The notes below the pieces were generated by a model. It saw only the letters and a program-made list of their open reading frames with translations, had not been told where the DNA came from and searched no databases. Shown here in pieces: positions 1-8,772 of a stretch of DNA of 64,000 nucleotides. A program made the translations under genes and the position numbers. The stretch is from Metapseudomonas otitidis (GTDB lineage: Bacteria; Pseudomonadota; Gammaproteobacteria; Pseudomonadales; Pseudomonadaceae): contig NZ_FOJP01000006.1 of NCBI RefSeq assembly GCF_900111835.1, positions 186,001-250,000 of the forward strand. The letters run 5' to 3'. How positions within the stretch are numbered: the stretch's first letter is position 1; every line of letters starts with the position of its first letter.

Positions 1-1635
1 CCCCACGTGCCGGATGCCGACAGCCGCATGCAACGCTGGAGCGAGGCCATCCACGAGCGCATGACGCGGCTCTATGACGTGAGCCTCGGCTGGGCCCTGC
101 GCCACCCGCGCCTGACCCTGGCCAGCCTGCTGGTGACCATCGGCCTCAACGTCGCGCTCTATGTGATCGTGCCCAAGACCTTCCTGCCGCAGCAGGACAC
201 CGGCCAGTTGATCGGCTTCATCCGTGGCGACGACGGCCTGTCGTTCAGCGTGATGCAGCCGAAGATGGAAATCTTCCGCCGCGCGGTGCTCAAGGACCCG
301 GCGGTGGAGAGCGTGGCCGGCTTCATCGGTGGCAGCGGCGGCATCAACAACGCCTTCATGATCGTGCGGCTGAAGCCGATCAAGGAGCGCCAGCTCTCCG
401 CCCAGAAGGTGATCGAGCGGCTGCGCAAGGAGATGCCCCAGGTGCCCGGCGGCCGGCTGATGCTGATGGCCGACCAGGACATCATGACCGGCGGCTCCCG
501 CGAGCAGCGCAGCTCCCAGTACGAGTACGTGCTGCAGGCCGGCGAGCTGGCCGACCTGCGCACCTGGCTGCCCAAGGTGACCGACGCGTTGAAATCCCTG
601 CCGGAGCTGACCGCCATCGACGCGCGGGAAGGCGAGGGCGCCCAGCAGGTGACCCTGAAGGTGGACCGGGACGCGGCCAAGCGCCTGGGCATCGACATGG
701 CGATGGTTACCACGGTGCTCAACAACGCCTACAGCCAGCGGCAGATCTCCACCATCTACGACACCCTCAACCAGTACCAGGTGGTGATGGAGGTGAACCC
801 GAAGTACGCCCAGGACCCGTCGACCCTGGAGCAGGTGCAGGTGATCACCGCCGACGGCCAGCGCGTGCCGCTCTCGGCTATCGCCCGCTACGAGCGCAGC
901 CTGGAGAACGACCGGGTCAACCACGAGGGCCAGTTCGCCTCGGAGAGCATTTCCTTCGACCTGGCGCCAGGGGTGAGCCTGGACCAGGCCACCGTGGCCA
1001 TCGAACGGGCAGTGGCGGCCATCGGCATGCCCAGCAGCGTGATCGCGCGCCTGGGCGGCACCGCCGACGCCTTCGCCAGCAGCCAGCAGAACCAGCCGTG
1101 GATGATCCTCGCCGCGCTGCTGCTGGTGTACCTGGTGCTGGGCATCCTCTACGAGAGCTACATCCACCCGCTGACCATCCTCTCGACGCTGCCGTCGGCG
1201 GGGGTGGGCGCGCTGCTGACCATCCAGCTGCTGGGTGGCGAGTTCAGCCTGATCTCGCTGCTGGGGCTGTTCCTGCTCATCGGCATCGTCAAGAAGAACG
1301 CCATCCTGATGATCGACCTGGCGCTGCAGCTGGAGCGCAACGACGGCCTGTCGCCGGCGGAGTCGATCCACCGCGCCTGCCTGCTGCGCCTGCGACCGAT
1401 CCTGATGACCACCCTGGCTGCCATCCTCGGTGCCGTGCCGTTGCTGATCGGCGGCGCCGAGGGCGCGGAGATGCGCCAGCCGCTGGGCGTGACCATCATC
1501 GGCGGCCTGGTGCTGAGCCAGATCCTCACCCTCTACACCACCCCCGTGGTCTACCTGTACCTCGACCGCCTGCGCCACCGCTTCAACCGCTGGCGCGGCG
1601 TGCGCACCGACGCTTCGCTGGAGACACCGCTATGA
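1..1635 (+). CDS. muxC: RND multidrug efflux permease, MuxC/MdtC type (5' end outside window)
   Basis: This is the C-terminal half of an inner-membrane RND pump subunit that uses the proton gradient to export drugs through an outer-membrane channel. About 544 codons are present and the full-length family is about 1,030-1,040 residues, so the gene begins left of the window. The frame is open through base 1 and the GTG at 7 is not the start. Visible are the second large periplasmic loop (VIVPKTFLPQQDTG onward) and the last membrane bundle, with LGIVKKNAILMID-like sequence (GIVKKNAILMIDLALQLE) typical of RND helix 10-11. The stop overlaps the start of the outer-membrane factor gene (ATGA), so the two are co-translated. 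MuxC rather than another RND protein is inferred from similarity and from the OpmB-like partner. Confidence 0.85.
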   Translation, partial: PHVPDADSRMQRWSEAIHERMTRLYDVSLGWALRHPRLTLASLLVTIGLNVALYVIVPKTFLPQQDTGQLIGFIRGDDGLSFSVMQPKMEIFRRAVLKDPAVESVAGFIGGSGGINNAFMIVRLKPIKERQLSAQKVIERLRKEMPQVPGGRLMLMADQDIMTGGSREQRSSQYEYVLQAGELADLRTWLPKVTDALKSLPELTAIDAREGEGAQQVTLKVDRDAAKRLGIDMAMVTTVLNNAYSQRQISTIYDTLNQYQVVMEVNPKYAQDPSTLEQVQVITADGQRVPLSAIARYERSLENDRVNHEGQFASESISFDLAPGVSLDQATVAIERAVAAIGMPSSVIARLGGTADAFASSQQNQPWMILAALLLVYLVLGILYESYIHPLTILSTLPSAGVGALLTIQLLGGEFSLISLLGLFLLIGIVKKNAILMIDLALQLERNDGLSPAESIHRACLLRLRPILMTTLAAILGAVPLLIGGAEGAEMRQPLGVTIIGGLVLSQILTLYTTPVVYLYLDRLRHRFNRWRGVRTDASLETPL

Positions 1636-3122
1636 ACCCCCATGCCCGCCTTCTGTTCCCGGCCCTGGCCCTTGCGGTCGCCCTGGCCGGCTGCGCCGTG
1701 GGCCCCGACTACCAGCGCCCGGACGCAGCCAGCGCTGCCCAGTTCAAGCACGTGGAGGGCTGGAAGGCCGCCGCGCCAGCCGACACCCTGGCCCGTGGCG
1801 CCTGGTGGGAGCTGTACAACGACCCGGTGCTGAACGACCTGCAGCAGCGCCTGGAGCGTTCCAACCAGACCCTCGCCCAGTCCGTTGCCCAGTACCGCCA
1901 GGCCCAGGCGCTGGCCCGTGGCGCGAGTGCCTCGTTCTTCCCCTCGGTGAACGCCAACGCCAGCAAGACCCGCTCCGGCCAGGGCGGCGGCAGCAGCACC
2001 GTGCGCCTGTCCGACGGCTCCACCGTCAACAGCGGCGGGGGCAGCGGCGCCATCTCCAACAGCTACAGCGCCACCCTGGGCGTGAGCTGGGAGCTGGACC
2101 TGTGGGGCAAGCTGCGCCGCCAGCTGGAGGCGGACGACGCCAGCCTCCAGGCCAGCGCCGCCGACCTGGCGGCCGTGCGCCTCAGCCAGCAGTCGCAGCT
2201 GGCGCAGAGCTACCTGCAGTTGCGCGTGCTCGACGCCCAGAAGCGCCTGCTGGACGCCACCGTCGAGGCCTACAAGCGCGCCCTGAAGCTCACCGAGAAC
2301 CAGTTCCGCGCCGGCATCGTCACCCGTGCCGACGTGGCCCAGGCCACCACCCAGCTGAGAAGCACCGAGGCCCAGGCCATCGACCTGAAGTACCAGCGGG
2401 CGCAGCTGGAGAACGCCATCGCGGTGCTGATCGGCGAGCCGCCGTCGGCCTTCAGCCTGGCGGAGGTGGAGGGCATCCCCAGCCTGCCGGCGGTTCCGGC
2501 CCTGGTGCCGAGCCAGTTGCTGGAGCGCCGCCCCGACGTGGCTTCGGCTGAGCGCAAGGTCATGGCCGCCAACGCCCAGATCGGCGTGGCCAAGGCCGCG
2601 TACTACCCGAGCCTCAACCTCACCGCCAGCGGCGGCTACCGCACCAGCAGCCTGCACGACTGGATCACCACGCCCAACCGCTTCTGGTCCATCGGCCCCG
2701 AGTTCGCCCTCAACCTGTTCGACGGCGGCCGCATCCGCTCCCAGGTAGAGCAGGCCGAGGCCGGCTACGACCAGACCGTCGCCACCTACCGGCAGACCGT
2801 GCTTACCAGCTTCCGCGAGGTGGAGGACTACCTGGTGCAACTGGCCGTGCTGGAAGAGGAGAGCGGGGTGCAGCAGCAGGCGCTGGACGCCGCCCGCGAG
2901 GCCCTGCGCCTGGTCAGCAACCAGTACAAGGCCGGCACGCAGGACTACAGCAGCGTGGTCAGCAGCCAGGCCACGGCGCTGTCCAACGAGCGCAGCGTGC
3001 TCACCCTCACCGGCAGCCGCCTCACTGCCAGCGTGCAGCTCATCGCCGCCATGGGCGGTGGCTGGGATCGCGCCGGGCTGGAGCAGGTGGATGCGGATGA
3101 TAAGGACCTACCGACCCGCTAG
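1632..3122 (+). CDS. opmB: Outer-membrane efflux lipoprotein, OpmB/TolC-like
   Basis: This 496-residue outer-membrane factor forms the exit duct for the RND pump encoded just upstream. The N-terminus is a lipoprotein signal with lipobox LAGC (Cys21), followed by AVGPDYQRP, the usual opening of NodT-family outer-membrane factors. Two OEP repeats follow. The first holds NQTLAQSVAQYRQAQALARG and LDLWGKLRR, the second RRPDVASAERKVMAANAQIG and LNLFDGGRIRSQVEQA. The ATG at 1632 overlaps the muxC stop by four bases. The Gly/Ser-rich insert near residues 117-140 resembles the one I recall in P. aeruginosa OpmB. Assignment to OpmB is by similarity and context, and another NodT-family channel is the alternative. 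Confidence 0.85.
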   Translation: MNPHARLLFPALALAVALAGCAVGPDYQRPDAASAAQFKHVEGWKAAAPADTLARGAWWELYNDPVLNDLQQRLERSNQTLAQSVAQYRQAQALARGASASFFPSVNANASKTRSGQGGGSSTVRLSDGSTVNSGGGSGAISNSYSATLGVSWELDLWGKLRRQLEADDASLQASAADLAAVRLSQQSQLAQSYLQLRVLDAQKRLLDATVEAYKRALKLTENQFRAGIVTRADVAQATTQLRSTEAQAIDLKYQRAQLENAIAVLIGEPPSAFSLAEVEGIPSLPAVPALVPSQLLERRPDVASAERKVMAANAQIGVAKAAYYPSLNLTASGGYRTSSLHDWITTPNRFWSIGPEFALNLFDGGRIRSQVEQAEAGYDQTVATYRQTVLTSFREVEDYLVQLAVLEEESGVQQQALDAAREALRLVSNQYKAGTQDYSSVVSSQATALSNERSVLTLTGSRLTASVQLIAAMGGGWDRAGLEQVDADDKDLPTR

Positions 3123-3263
3123 GCTTTGTACGACAAGTGCCTGCGCATCGGTGATGCTGCGTTGAAAACGCTCTCAGAATGCTCATTTACAGCACGTAAA
3201 CTGCGCTTCTTCGAGCGTTTTCGCCTTGCCTGACCTTCGCTCGACGACTTTTCGTACAGAGCC
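3122..3263. repeat. 142-bp repeat-like element with terminal inverted repeats
   Basis: The segment starts with GGCTTTGTACGACAAGT and ends with ACTTTTCGTACAGAGCC. These are imperfect inverted repeats of 17 bases with 14 or more matches. Inside lie a perfect inverted pair GAAAACGCTC (from 3174) and GAGCGTTTTC (from about 3213) and a smaller pair TTTAC/GTAAA, so the transcript or single strand could fold into a long cruciform. It abuts the opmB stop and could also end transcription. It has no open frame. It looks like a dispersed palindromic or MITE-like repeat of Pseudomonas genomes. Only one copy is present in this window, so repetitiveness is recalled and not shown. Confidence 0.6.
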
Positions 3264-3371
3264 TACGGCCTGCGTGCTGTCTGGTGGGTAACGGGGGCGG
3301 ATCGAGCGCTGCCGAGGGTTGGGCAGCAGCGGGGGAGGCCCGGCGCGGCGAGTGCCGGCCGGGCGAGGGGA

Positions 3372-4373
3372 TCAGCGGGACTTGCGGTTGACCACCTGGG
3401 CGGCCTTGACGATGTCTTCGCCGATGTCGGGGGTGTACTGGTCCCAGACCGGCTTCATGGCGGCACGCCAGGCCGCGCGCTCCTCGGGGGTGAGGGTGAT
3501 GATCTGGGCCTTGCCGGCCGCCTGGATGCGCTGGCGGTCCGCCTGGTTCTGCTGGGCGGCGGCGTTGTTCACGGCGAAGGTGACCTCGTCGATGATGGCT
3601 TCCAGCTCGGTGCGGGTCTGGTGCGGAATGGCGAACCAGAAGCGCGAGTTGCTCACCAGCATGTAGTCCAGGGCGCCGTGGTTGGTCTCGATGATGTAGG
3701 GCTGCACAGTGTCGAGGTTCTGGCTGGCGAAGTTCGACCAGGTGTTCTCGGTGCCCTGTACCTGGCCACCCTTGAGCGCATCGAAGGTCTGGGCGAAGGG
3801 CATGGGCACGGCTTTGGCGCCGATCTGGGCGAACTGCGACTCCAGCACGTTGGATGCCTGGATGCGGAAGGCCAGGCCCTTGGCATCCGCCGGGGTGTGC
3901 AACGGGCGGTTGGCGGAAAGCTGCTTCATGCCGTTGTGCCAGAAAGCCAGGCCGATGATGTTCTTGTCCTCCATGGCGCGCAGCAGCTGGCGGCCCTTGG
4001 CGCGCTTCTGGAAGCGGTTGACCGCGTCCTGGTCATCGAACAGGAAGGGCAGGTCGAACAGCTGCAGCTGCTTGGTGTACTGGTCGAACTTGGCCAGGGA
4101 GGGGGCGAGCATGTCCACCTTGCCGTCCTGCAGGGCCTGCAGCTCGTCGGCATCGCCGAACAGCGTGGAGTTGGGGTAGACCTCGACCTTCACCAGGCCG
4201 GGCAGGCGTTTCTCCACCAACTGCTTGAACAGCAAGGCGCCCTGGCCCTTCGGGGTGTCGTCGGCGACGACATGGGAGAAGCGGATGGTGATGGGGCCGG
4301 TTTCCGCCGCGAGGGCGTGGCCGCTGGCGAGGGTAAGCGCGCAGGTCAGGGCAGCGATGTACTTCTTGATCAT
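3372..4373 (-). CDS. TRAP transporter solute-binding protein, DctP type
   Basis: This 333-residue periplasmic receptor belongs to a tripartite ATP-independent periplasmic (TRAP) transporter and is closest in appearance to C4-dicarboxylate DctP proteins. It has a Sec signal peptide (about residues 1-22, ending GHALA), then RFSHVVADDTPKGQGA, the FDLPFLFDD segment, and the LAFR motif with Arg170, the arginine that normally salt-bridges a substrate carboxylate. TRAP transport needs membrane partners DctQ and DctM. Neither is here: downstream is only the repeat element and convergent opmB, and upstream is a 429-base gap. It is therefore an orphan receptor, either serving permeases encoded elsewhere or acting as a sensor. 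The substrate is unknown, and an organic acid is likely. Confidence 0.85.
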   Translation of the reverse strand: MIKKYIAALTCALTLASGHALAAETGPITIRFSHVVADDTPKGQGALLFKQLVEKRLPGLVKVEVYPNSTLFGDADELQALQDGKVDMLAPSLAKFDQYTKQLQLFDLPFLFDDQDAVNRFQKRAKGRQLLRAMEDKNIIGLAFWHNGMKQLSANRPLHTPADAKGLAFRIQASNVLESQFAQIGAKAVPMPFAQTFDALKGGQVQGTENTWSNFASQNLDTVQPYIIETNHGALDYMLVSNSRFWFAIPHQTRTELEAIIDEVTFAVNNAAAQQNQADRQRIQAAGKAQIITLTPEERAAWRAAMKPVWDQYTPDIGEDIVKAAQVVNRKSR

Positions 4374-4802
4374 GGTGTGTGCCTTTTTTGTTCTGGGCAG
4401 ACAGTAGGTGGCCGCGACATGCGGACAGTGCCGGCTGGACGGTGCCGCTCGTGGCAGCTCCGACAGGCGCGGTTCTCATGGTATCGCCCCGTCCGGTACA
4501 TGGCCGGGAGGTGACGGTTCGGCAGGGTGTGGCAGGGCCAGGCAGTCCTTCGCCGACCGGCGATTATCCCAGAGTAGACGCTGCTACGAGGGGTAGCATT
4601 GCTCAGTTCTGCGATGCGGTCGTGGTTGTGACGGGGAAGTCCATCTGCAGGCGCGTAGCTACTTGCGCCAAGGGAACCCCTGGAGCGCCATCAGTCCGCT
4701 GTGAGACCGCCACCGGACTGTTCCTCCATGAAAGAGAAGTTGAAAGCCGTGAGTGCTTGGCCGGTCAGGGCTCTTCGCCGTACCTCGACGATTCGCAGAT
4801 GG
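4374..4802. other. Intergenic region upstream of the TRAP binding protein
   Basis: These 429 bases lie between the end of the LysR gene and the start of the TRAP receptor, both leftward. I find no convincing open frame on either strand. The leader just before the receptor ATG holds an A-rich run and a weak AAGG ribosome site. No sigma-70 or sigma-54 promoter stands out. The receptor promoter presumably lies here. Confidence 0.5.
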
Positions 4803-5822
4803 TCATTGGAATTGGTGGCCTGGCTCGCCTGGGTGGAAGGCGGCTGGGTCGACGGTCAGTTCTTCGAGCGCTGGGGTGTCGGTTATGACCTTCTGCGCGC
4901 GGTAGCGGGCCAACTCTTCAGTGATCTCTGCGCTGACGGCGGCGATCTCGTTGCGCAGCCAGCTGTGCGCCGGGGAGCTGTGTTGCCGTTGGTGCCAGAC
5001 CTGGGAGACGGTGAAGTCCTCTACGGTCACGGGTGGGTCGAACAGTTGCAGGGGGATTTCCTTGGCGATGCGATGGGCCGTCAGCTCGGCAATCATGCCG
5101 ATCATGTCGGTCTGCGCCACCAGCACATGGGCAAGCAGGAAGTGCGGCACCGTGAGCGCCGTGTTGCACCGGATGGCGTACTGCTCGTAGAGCCCGTCGA
5201 TAGCCTCCTTCACCGCGCCATGGTTGCTGCTGACGCGCAGGTGCTTGGCTGAGCGGAACTGCTCGAGGGAGAGGCTGCCGTTGATCTGGGGGTGGCCGAT
5301 GCGGGCCACCGACTTCAGGCGGTCGGAAAACAGGTTGCGCGAGTGGAAGCTTGCCGGTGCGGTCTTCTCGTTCCAGATCACCAGGTCGAGCTTGCCGTCC
5401 TTGAGCTGCTCGAGGTCGTCCTTTGGGCGCAGCGGCTGGAGGGTCAGCTCGACGCCCGGTGCCTTCTCGCCCAGGCGTTGCATCAATTGCGGCAGGAGTA
5501 TGAAACCGATGTAGTCGGTGGTGGCGATCTTGAAGGTGCCGCTGAAGCGTTGCGGTTCAAAGTCGTTGACCGGCTTCAGCAGCGCTTCCAGCGCATCGAG
5601 GCTGTGTTGCAGGGGGGCTTGCAACGCTTCTGCGCGCTGGGTGGGGAGCATGCCGCGGCCCATGGACACGAAAAGAGGGTCGTCGAACAGTGCGCGCAGC
5701 CTCGTCAGCGTGTGGCTCACTGCGGACTGGGACATGTGGAGCTGCTGCGCGGTGCGGGTGACGTTGCATTCGCGCAGCATGCACAGGAATACCTGCAAGG
5801 ACTTCATGTCGACGTTCTGCAT
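4803..5822 (-). CDS. LysR-family transcriptional regulator
   Basis: This 339-residue LysR regulator has an N-terminal winged helix (about residues 7-66; NVTRTAQQLHMSQSAVSHTL, then LFDDPLFV) and a periplasmic-binding-protein-like effector domain (about 95-300; GTFKIATTDYIGFILLPQL). The D-P-L-F after the helix-turn-helix and the TTDY opening of the effector domain resemble the NodD/LinR-like subgroup. It is last in the leftward block, 63 bases after the amidohydrolase, so it is probably transcribed with the oxygenase, permease and amidohydrolase genes and likely controls them. The 15-bp inverted repeat at 12068-12082, before the first gene of the block, is a candidate target. The effector is unknown. 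An alternative start is Met6, five codons in. Confidence 0.85.
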   Translation of the reverse strand: MQNVDMKSLQVFLCMLRECNVTRTAQQLHMSQSAVSHTLTRLRALFDDPLFVSMGRGMLPTQRAEALQAPLQHSLDALEALLKPVNDFEPQRFSGTFKIATTDYIGFILLPQLMQRLGEKAPGVELTLQPLRPKDDLEQLKDGKLDLVIWNEKTAPASFHSRNLFSDRLKSVARIGHPQINGSLSLEQFRSAKHLRVSSNHGAVKEAIDGLYEQYAIRCNTALTVPHFLLAHVLVAQTDMIGMIAELTAHRIAKEIPLQLFDPPVTVEDFTVSQVWHQRQHSSPAHSWLRNEIAAVSAEITEELARYRAQKVITDTPALEELTVDPAAFHPGEPGHQFQ

Positions 5823-5885
5823 GTGGCCGTCCGTCTGGCGTTGCGGGGGCGCTTTTTATACCAGTTCGAAGACGATGGCGACGAT

Positions 5886-7235
5886 TCAGACCATGCTGAC
5901 TTGTTTGTGCGCGAACCCCTTGCGGCGCTCCATCAGCTGTAGGGCCTGTGCCTGGGCAGCCTCCAGGAGGCGGTGCTCATCGACTTGGGTGCTGCGCCCG
6001 TTCTCGAGAACGATGCGGCCATCGACCATGACCGTATGCACATTCGCCCCGCGTGCCGAGTACACAAGATTCCACAGCAGGTTGCTGTCCTCGCCTTGCC
6101 ATACGACGGGGCGGAGGTTGGGCTGGTCGAGGTCGAGCAGCAGCAGGTCGGCGCGCTTGCCCACCTCTATCGAGCCGATCTCGCGGTCCATGCCCAGCAC
6201 CCTCGCACCGTCCAGGGTGGCCATGCGCAGTGCGACAGGCGCGGGAAGTGCGGCGGCATCCAGGCGGTGGACCTTCTGCAGCAACGAGGCGAATTTCATT
6301 TCCTCGAACAGGTCCAGGCTGTTGTTGCAGACATTGCCGTCGGTGCCCAGGCCGACCTTGACGCCGGCTGCTTGCAGCTCAGGAATGCGGGCGACACCGC
6401 TGGCCAGCTTGGCGTTGCTGCTGGGGCAGTGGACCACCGAGGTGCCGCTGTCGGCCAGGCGCATGATTTCCTCATCGTTCAGCCATACGCAGTGGGCGAG
6501 CAGGGTGCTCTCCCCGAGGATGCCCCGTTCATCGAGCAGGGCGATGGAGCGCTTGCCGAAGTGGGCGAGCACCGCCGCTTCTTCTTCCTGCTGTTCGCAG
6601 GCATGGGTGTGGATGCCGACACCCAGTTCCCGGGCCCAGTCGCGGGCACGTGTGTAGGCGTACGTTGAGCAGTAGAACAGGTGCTCCAGGCCCATCCACA
6701 CGCGGACGCGGCCGTCATGGCTCATGTGGTGGGTTTCGACCAGGCGATTGTTGTCTTCCGGCTTTTCGAAGAAATCCTTGCCCGGGAGGTCGGCGGCGTA
6801 GGGGGCGAGGTGCACGCGGATGCCGACTTCGCCGGCGGCGTCAGCACAACGGTGCATGAACCGGTACATGTCCATCACGCAGGTGGTGCCGTTCTGCAAC
6901 GCCTCCAGGTAGCAGAGCCGGGCAGCGTGGTAGGCGTCCTCGGCATTCATGGCGCGGTGCTCCAGCTGGTAGTGGGGCAGCCACTCCATCAACTGCATGT
7001 TCTCCACCACGCCCCGCATCAGGCTGGAGTGTGAGTGGGCGTCCACCAGCCCAGGCATCAGGGCCATCCTGCCCTTGCAGTCGATGACCTTGGCTGCATC
7101 TGGCAGGGGCATCTGCGCGCCCTGGCCGATGGCCTCGATGCGGCCGTCCCGGACCACCAGGTTGCCGTTAGCGAGCACCCGGTCATGCGGGTCGACGGTG
7201 AAGATGATGGCGTTGCGGATAACGGTGACGGACAT
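5886..7235 (-). CDS. Amidohydrolase, ATZ/TRZ deaminase type
   Basis: This 449-residue cytosolic metal hydrolase belongs to the amidohydrolase superfamily and is related to guanine, S-adenosylhomocysteine and triazine deaminases. The metal-site motifs are complete: HSH (His67, His69) in GLVDAHSHS, His211 with Glu214 in THACE, His248 in LLAHCV, and Asp299 in GLGTDG followed by NNSLDLFEEMK. The closing block GKRADLLLLDLD is also typical. The start has a good AGGAGA site. It sits 9 bases after the NCS2 permease stop, in the same operon as the Ndm-like oxygenase genes, which suggests deamination of a purine or related heterocycle imported by that permease. The exact substrate cannot be read from the sequence. 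7-methylguanine is one candidate by inference, and other aminopurines or pterins are possible. Confidence 0.8.
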   Translation of the reverse strand: MSVTVIRNAIIFTVDPHDRVLANGNLVVRDGRIEAIGQGAQMPLPDAAKVIDCKGRMALMPGLVDAHSHSSLMRGVVENMQLMEWLPHYQLEHRAMNAEDAYHAARLCYLEALQNGTTCVMDMYRFMHRCADAAGEVGIRVHLAPYAADLPGKDFFEKPEDNNRLVETHHMSHDGRVRVWMGLEHLFYCSTYAYTRARDWARELGVGIHTHACEQQEEEAAVLAHFGKRSIALLDERGILGESTLLAHCVWLNDEEIMRLADSGTSVVHCPSSNAKLASGVARIPELQAAGVKVGLGTDGNVCNNSLDLFEEMKFASLLQKVHRLDAAALPAPVALRMATLDGARVLGMDREIGSIEVGKRADLLLLDLDQPNLRPVVWQGEDSNLLWNLVYSARGANVHTVMVDGRIVLENGRSTQVDEHRLLEAAQAQALQLMERRKGFAHKQVSMV

Positions 7236-7244
7236 GGCGATCTC

Positions 7245-8645
7245 CTAGGACTGCACGCGGACGACCAGAAACACCGAAAGCACGGCCACTGCCCACATGA
7301 TCGGCTTGACCGTGGCGGCCTTGCCGGTGAGCAGCTTGAGCAGCACGTAGAGGATGAAGCCGAGGGCGATACCCAGCGTCATCGAGTAGGTGAGGGGGAT
7401 CAGCACGATCACCATGAAGGCGGGAATGGCTTCCTCGTAGGTCAGCCAGTCGATCTTGGTGATGGTGTCCATCATGAACACGCCGATCATCACCAGCACC
7501 GGTGCTGTGGCGATCGCCGGTACCAGCGCCAGCAAGGGTGAGAGGAACAGGAACGGGAGGAACAGCAGCGCCGCGACCAGCGCCACCATCCCGGTGCGAC
7601 CGCCTTGGGAAATGCCGGCAATGGATTCGATGTAGACGATGGCGGGGCTGGTGCCCAGGGGGGCCGACGCCAGGGACGAAAGTGCGTCGACGTGCATGGA
7701 TTGCTTGATGCGGCGTGGCTCGCCCTTGGCGTCCTTGAGGTTGCCGGCTTCCGAGATGCCGAGGAAGGCCGAGAGCGCTTCGAAGAAGTTGGTGAAGACC
7801 AGCACGAAGATGTAGGGGAGGTAGTCGATGTGCAGCGCGCCCAGCAGGTCGATCTGGCCGATGAAGCTGAAATCCGGTGCGGCGAACAGGCCTTGCCAGT
7901 TGACCAGGGTGGCGCTGGTCGAGCCTTCCGGTGCGAACGCACTGGCGTCACCCCAGAGGCGGCCGATGGGGATGGCCATCAGGGTCGTGGTGATGATGCC
8001 GAGGATCAAGGCGCCCGGGACTCTGCGCACCACCAGAGTGATGGTGACCACCAGGCCGGCGAGGAAGGTCAGGATGACCGGGTCGAAGGGGGCGGCGTGG
8101 ACCACGGTGAAGGGGTGGCTGACGATGAAGCGTGCATTGACCAGGCCGATCAGCGCGATGAACAGGCCCATGCCGCAAGCGATGGCGTTGCGCAGGTTGG
8201 CGGGAATGCCTTCGATCACTTTCTGGCGAACGTTGAAGAAGGCCAGCAGGGTGAAGGCCAGGCTGCTCCAGAGCACGCAGCCCAGGGCCACCTGCAGGGG
8301 TATGTCGGCGCCGACCACCATGGTGTAGGCGAAGAGGATGTTGATGCCCATGCCTGGCGCGATGAGGATCGGGTTGCGAGCGTAGAGCGCCATGGCCAGG
8401 GTACCCAGGAAGCTCACCAGCACCGTGGCGGTCACCCCGGCGGAAAACGGGATGCCGGCCGCTGAGTTGATGTCCGGATTGACCACGATGACATAGGCCG
8501 CCGCCAGGAAGGTGGTGATGCCGGCGAGGGTTTCCCGTCGCAGTGACGAGCCTTCGGCGCTGATTCGGAAATAGTGGTCCAGCCAGTGCGCGAGTTTGCC
8601 TGGCCAACGGGTCGGCGTGGCGGGCAGGGTCACCTGATGGTTCAT
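7245..8645 (-). CDS. NCS2 permease, AzgA-like purine transporter
   Basis: This 466-residue inner-membrane transporter has about 12-14 hydrophobic segments and belongs to the nucleobase-cation symporter 2 superfamily. RRETLAGITTFLAAAY followed by VNPDI near residues 40-60, LIAPGMGINILFAY, and the ACGMGLFIALIGL block resemble AzgA-type carriers of adenine, guanine and hypoxanthine more than the UraA or XanQ branches. A GAGGAGA ribosome site lies just upstream. It is 127 bases after the GST-like gene and 9 bases before the amidohydrolase. Its presence is the main reason to suspect that the block degrades a purine. Selectivity among purines, including methylated ones, cannot be told from sequence. 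Confidence 0.85.
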   Translation of the reverse strand: MNHQVTLPATPTRWPGKLAHWLDHYFRISAEGSSLRRETLAGITTFLAAAYVIVVNPDINSAAGIPFSAGVTATVLVSFLGTLAMALYARNPILIAPGMGINILFAYTMVVGADIPLQVALGCVLWSSLAFTLLAFFNVRQKVIEGIPANLRNAIACGMGLFIALIGLVNARFIVSHPFTVVHAAPFDPVILTFLAGLVVTITLVVRRVPGALILGIITTTLMAIPIGRLWGDASAFAPEGSTSATLVNWQGLFAAPDFSFIGQIDLLGALHIDYLPYIFVLVFTNFFEALSAFLGISEAGNLKDAKGEPRRIKQSMHVDALSSLASAPLGTSPAIVYIESIAGISQGGRTGMVALVAALLFLPFLFLSPLLALVPAIATAPVLVMIGVFMMDTITKIDWLTYEEAIPAFMVIVLIPLTYSMTLGIALGFILYVLLKLLTGKAATVKPIMWAVAVLSVFLVVRVQS

Positions 8646-8772
8646 GTGCGTCTCCTCGAGTCGGCAAGGCTCATGGCTTGTTGATTGTTTTTGGATGCAG
8701 GGAGCGCGGTGCTTTCCGAGGCCTGGCCTCGACAGTCTTCAAGTGGTCGCTGGGTTCCTCGCAGGGGAGTGG

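Noticed and set aside
7-1635. GTG at base 7 as the start of a complete 542-residue transporter
   Set aside because: The frame is open through base 1 and RND permeases are about twice this length, so it is the 3' part of a gene cut by the window edge.
4374-4460. A sigma-54 promoter before the TRAP receptor gene
   Set aside because: CGGCACTGTCCGCAT on the minus strand has GG and GC but with 8 instead of 10 bases between them, so it does not meet the spacing rule.
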